From: Roseiarcus sp035606915
GTDB taxonomy: Bacteria > Pseudomonadota > Alphaproteobacteria > Rhizobiales > Beijerinckiaceae
DNA length: 7,328 bases
Direction of reading: 5' to 3'
Assembly: GCA_035606915.1 (NCBI GenBank)
Contig: DATNDU010000154.1
Coordinates: 1-7,328 of the forward strand
The translations under genes were made by a program, and so were the position numbers. Under the pieces are notes generated by a model. The model had not been told where the DNA came from. It worked only from the letters and a program-made list of their open reading frames with translations, and ran no database searches. Below are positions 5,671-7,328 of this stretch, piece by piece. Position 1 is the first letter of the stretch, and each line of letters opens with the position of its first letter.

Positions 5671-6684
5671 ATGTCGACGATCAAGGATGTCGCCAAGGCG
5701 GCAGGCGTCTCCACGGCGACGGTTTCGGCGGTTGTGAACGACTCCGCCTATGTCAGCCCGACGCTGCGTGGACGCGTGCTGGACGCAGTGCGCGAGCTTG
5801 GCTTCGCGCCGTCGCAATTCGCGCGCAACCTTCGCCGCGGGCGCAGCGAGTTGATCGCCATCGTCGTCGCCGATCTCGCCAATCCGTTCTACGGCCGCGT
5901 GGTCTGCGCGGCGGAAGCCGCCGCAGCGAACTGGGGCTATTCGCTCGTCGTCTGCAACAGCGATGAGAACGGCGACGCCGAGAAGCGCGCATTGGCGCGG
6001 GTCCGGATGCTGCATTGCGAAGGCCTCATCCTGGTCCCGGTCAGCGACGCGCTTGCCGATCCCATGCGTCCGCCGCCGGGCCGAGCCGTGCCCACGGTTT
6101 TGTTCGGCCGAAGCTTCGATGACGACCGCTTCGACGCGGTGACCATTGACAATTTCGCCGCCGCTTTTCAGGCGACGAATTACCTCATCGATCTCGGTCA
6201 TAGCCGCATCGGCGCCATCGCCGGCCCGCTGCGCGTCAGCACCGGCAAGCGCCGTCTCGACGGCATGAACGCAGCGTTGAGCGCGAAGCGGCTGGCGCTC
6301 GACAGCCGCTTCGTGCGCCCGGGCGAGTTTCGAGAGGATGTCGCCTATTCCGCCGCGCGCAGTCTGTTGGCGCAACCGGATCGCCCGACGGCGCTCTATG
6401 TCGCCAACGGCCTGATGGCGCTCGGCGTGATGCGCGCGATTTCGGACCTCGGGTTGCGATGTCCGGAGGACGTCTCGGTCGCTTCGACCGACAACATTCC
6501 CGGCGTTCGCGGACTACGGCCGGTGCTCACGCGCACCGAGCATCCTATTGTGGATATGGTCAACGAAGCCGTCCGATTGCTTATCGACCGCATCAAGAGC
6601 AAGCGCGACGGCGAGGGGCGCACGGTCGTTTTCCCGACTTCCCTGGTCGTCGGCGACAGTTGCGCTCCCGTGAAGACGGACTGA
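5671..6684 (+). CDS. LacI-family transcriptional regulator
   Basis: This is a sugar-responsive DNA-binding regulator, 337 residues, full length for the family. The helix-turn-helix is at about 4-24 (IKDVAKAAGVSTATVSAVVN), followed by the third helix and the hinge helix at about 48-57 with FARNLRRG; Leu54 is the residue expected to insert into the minor groove at the operator's central CG. The effector domain starts near 61 (LIAIVVADLANPFY) and shows the periplasmic-binding-protein fold, with DNFAAAFQATNYLIDLGHSRIGAIAG near 158-183 and the terminal SVASTDN region. The start at 5671 is the only possible one: the frame is open back to 5623 but has no ATG, GTG or TTG. No ribosome site precedes it, so translation may depend on the small upstream frame or on a leaderless transcript. 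It is divergent from the transporter operon, and the paired AAACGTTT sites between them make it the likely local repressor. The inducer is presumably the transported compound or a product of it. Confidence 0.93.
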   Translation: MSTIKDVAKAAGVSTATVSAVVNDSAYVSPTLRGRVLDAVRELGFAPSQFARNLRRGRSELIAIVVADLANPFYGRVVCAAEAAAANWGYSLVVCNSDENGDAEKRALARVRMLHCEGLILVPVSDALADPMRPPPGRAVPTVLFGRSFDDDRFDAVTIDNFAAAFQATNYLIDLGHSRIGAIAGPLRVSTGKRRLDGMNAALSAKRLALDSRFVRPGEFREDVAYSAARSLLAQPDRPTALYVANGLMALGVMRAISDLGLRCPEDVSVASTDNIPGVRGLRPVLTRTEHPIVDMVNEAVRLLIDRIKSKRDGEGRTVVFPTSLVVGDSCAPVKTD

Positions 6685-6696
6685 ATTCAACTCGAC

Positions 6697-6732
6697 CGGC
6701 CTTGCTGGCCGCGGCTCGGAGCCGAGAGCCGC
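6697..6732 (+). terminator. Two adjacent GC-rich hairpins after the regulator, possible terminator
   Basis: Starting 12 bases after the regulator's stop, CGGCC/GGCCG (6697-6701 and 6707-6711, loop TTGCT) is followed by GCGGCTC/GAGCCGC (6711-6717 and 6726-6732, 8-base loop). The two stems share base 6711 and so compete slightly. There is no T-run on either side, so this is not a classical intrinsic terminator. Position and GC content make a termination or 3'-end stabilising role plausible only. Confidence 0.3.
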
Positions 6733-6954
6733 GAGGCAGCAGATTTAAAGCCAACGTCAGAGCGCGTTATGCGGCGGCTTCTCCCATGGAGCCATCGAGT
6801 TGGTGCGGTAATCCGAACCGCCGCCAGACGCGCCTTTCGCCCTTCAGCCCAGCGCTCGCTCCCTCGGAGCCGAGCGGCTTAGCGCCGCGGCGAGCCGGCC
6901 GGCAACGAAGTGCGCGTGAGCCGAAACCTGCGGCAAGCCCATCGGCTCTCCGAA
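6733..6954. other. Intergenic stretch without a recognisable gene
   Basis: No frame on either strand looks like protein: the open frames that cross it (one continuing past the regulator stop in another frame) are rich in Arg, Pro, Ser and Ala and show no motif. The 12-mer CTCGGAGCCGAG at 6863-6874 repeats exactly the one at 6715-6726 inside the preceding hairpin; each is itself a 5-bp inverted repeat. A further small stem GCGGC/GCCGC lies at 6874-6888. The stretch may include decayed coding DNA continuing from the oxidoreductase remnant on its right. Confidence 0.4.
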
Positions 6955-7140
6955 CGCGCCGCGCGCAAACCCCGGCGCGAGATCATCAGGATCGGCCCAC
7001 AGCGCCCCTGCGCATCCAGCGCGGCGGCGAGATCGCCGCCGTCAGCCCCGCCCCGACGATCAACACGCGCTCGGCGCGCCTGAGATAGCTGCCCGGCTGG
7101 ATGCAGCTCTTTTCGAATGCGGCGCGCGCGAAGCCGGCCG
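6955..7140 (-). pseudogene. Frameshifted remnant of a FAD/NAD(P)-binding oxidoreductase
   Basis: On the minus strand, the frame starting at about 7138 gives YLRRAERVLIVGAGLT (7090-7040), a clear dinucleotide-binding strand and glycine loop. The reading then continues sensibly only in a second frame, as GGDLAAALDAQGRCGPILMISRRGLRA (about 7040-6960). This matches the pattern VLIVGxGLTxxD...GHRGPI..SRRGL known from FAD-NAD(P)-binding proteins. One missing base near 7039 would join the two halves as GLTxGDLAAAL. The N-terminal FAD-binding half is absent, because a porin gene ends only 27 bases upstream, and the C-terminal half decays into unrecognisable sequence. It is therefore a truncated and frameshifted relic rather than a working gene. 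A sequencing error could explain the frameshift but not the missing N-terminus. Confidence 0.55.
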
Positions 7141-7167
7141 CGGCATCGCCTCCAGCAGGAAGACGAG

Positions 7168-7328
7168 TCAGAAGTTGAGACGCAAGCCGCCGGTGTAGGC
7201 AACGTTGGTGGTGGCGAAATAGCCGCTCGCCATGCCGCCGGAAACCTTCGAGCCCATCACGCCGGCGTAGACGTCGAGGCGCTTCAACGGCTTCCAGTCG
7301 ATCATGCCGGAGATGGCGTCCTCGGAGC
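7168..7328 (-). CDS. Porin, C-terminal fragment running off the window
   Basis: The minus strand is open from the window edge to a TGA at 7170-7168 and encodes the last 52 residues of an outer-membrane protein. Visible are DWKPLKRLDVYAGVM, SKVSGGMASGYFATTNVAY and the end TGGLRLNF. Alternating hydrophobic residues in the final strands and a C-terminal Phe are the hallmarks of a beta-barrel recognised by the Bam machinery, and the wording matches trimeric porins of alpha- and betaproteobacteria. The start and most of the gene lie beyond base 7328. The protein would form a general diffusion channel in the outer membrane. No functional tie to the sugar transporter is visible; the intervening relic and the opposite strand from the regulator argue for a separate unit. 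Confidence 0.75.
   Translation of the reverse strand, partial: SEDAISGMIDWKPLKRLDVYAGVMGSKVSGGMASGYFATTNVAYTGGLRLNF

Noticed and set aside
5542..6375. A 277-codon minus-strand frame opposite the LacI-type regulator
   Set aside because: It is a shadow of a full-length regulator with an intact helix-turn-helix, and it would run across the divergent promoter region.
6459..7088. A 209-codon plus-strand frame from inside the regulator into the right intergenic region
   Set aside because: It begins within the regulator gene in another frame, has Arg/Pro/Ser/Ala-rich sequence without motifs, and crosses the hairpins and the oxidoreductase remnant on the other strand.

Overview
The window is GC-rich chromosomal DNA from a Gram-negative bacterium, most likely an alphaproteobacterium. 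The grounds are a periplasmic binding protein with a Sec signal, an outer-membrane porin tail at the right edge, strong G/C third-position bias and the style of the encoded proteins. No lower rank can be assigned from sequence alone. There are no tRNA or rRNA genes, CRISPR arrays or intact mobile elements.

Left part: an aldo/keto reductase gene (127-1101, +) ends 38 bases from the converging end of a minus-strand operon. That operon (about 5480 down to 1140) reads, in order of transcription: a CUT2-type sugar-binding protein, a double-domain ABC ATPase, an RbsC-type permease and a metallo-beta-lactamase-fold lactonase-like hydrolase. The genes are packed with a 12-base gap, a 4-base ATGA overlap and a 4-base gap, so they form one transcription unit. 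Together they look like an uptake system for a sugar or sugar-like compound, with a hydrolase appended to it.

Middle: a LacI-family regulator (5671-6684, +) is divergent from the operon. The 190-base intergenic region holds two copies of a 13-mer, CTAAACGTTTCGC, in opposite orientation. Each is centred on the perfect palindrome AAACGTTT, the classical CG-centred LacI-family operator shape. One lies just upstream of the transporter genes and one just upstream of the regulator, which suggests local repression of the transporter with autoregulation. The regulator has no Shine-Dalgarno of its own. A 14-codon open frame with a good ribosome site ends inside the second operator, 7 bases before the regulator's start, so the two may be translationally coupled.

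Right part: after the regulator come two small GC-rich hairpins, then about 220 bases with nothing recognisable. Next is a minus-strand, frameshifted and truncated remnant of a FAD/NAD(P)-binding oxidoreductase, then the last 52 residues of a minus-strand porin that runs off the window.

Most of the window is an ordinary regulated sugar-transport locus. The points most worth a second look are the paired inverted operators, the possible leader peptide before the regulator, and the lactonase-like enzyme in the transporter operon facing an aldose-dehydrogenase-type reductase. The last pairing permits a dehydrogenase-then-lactonase route, but that is a hypothesis.
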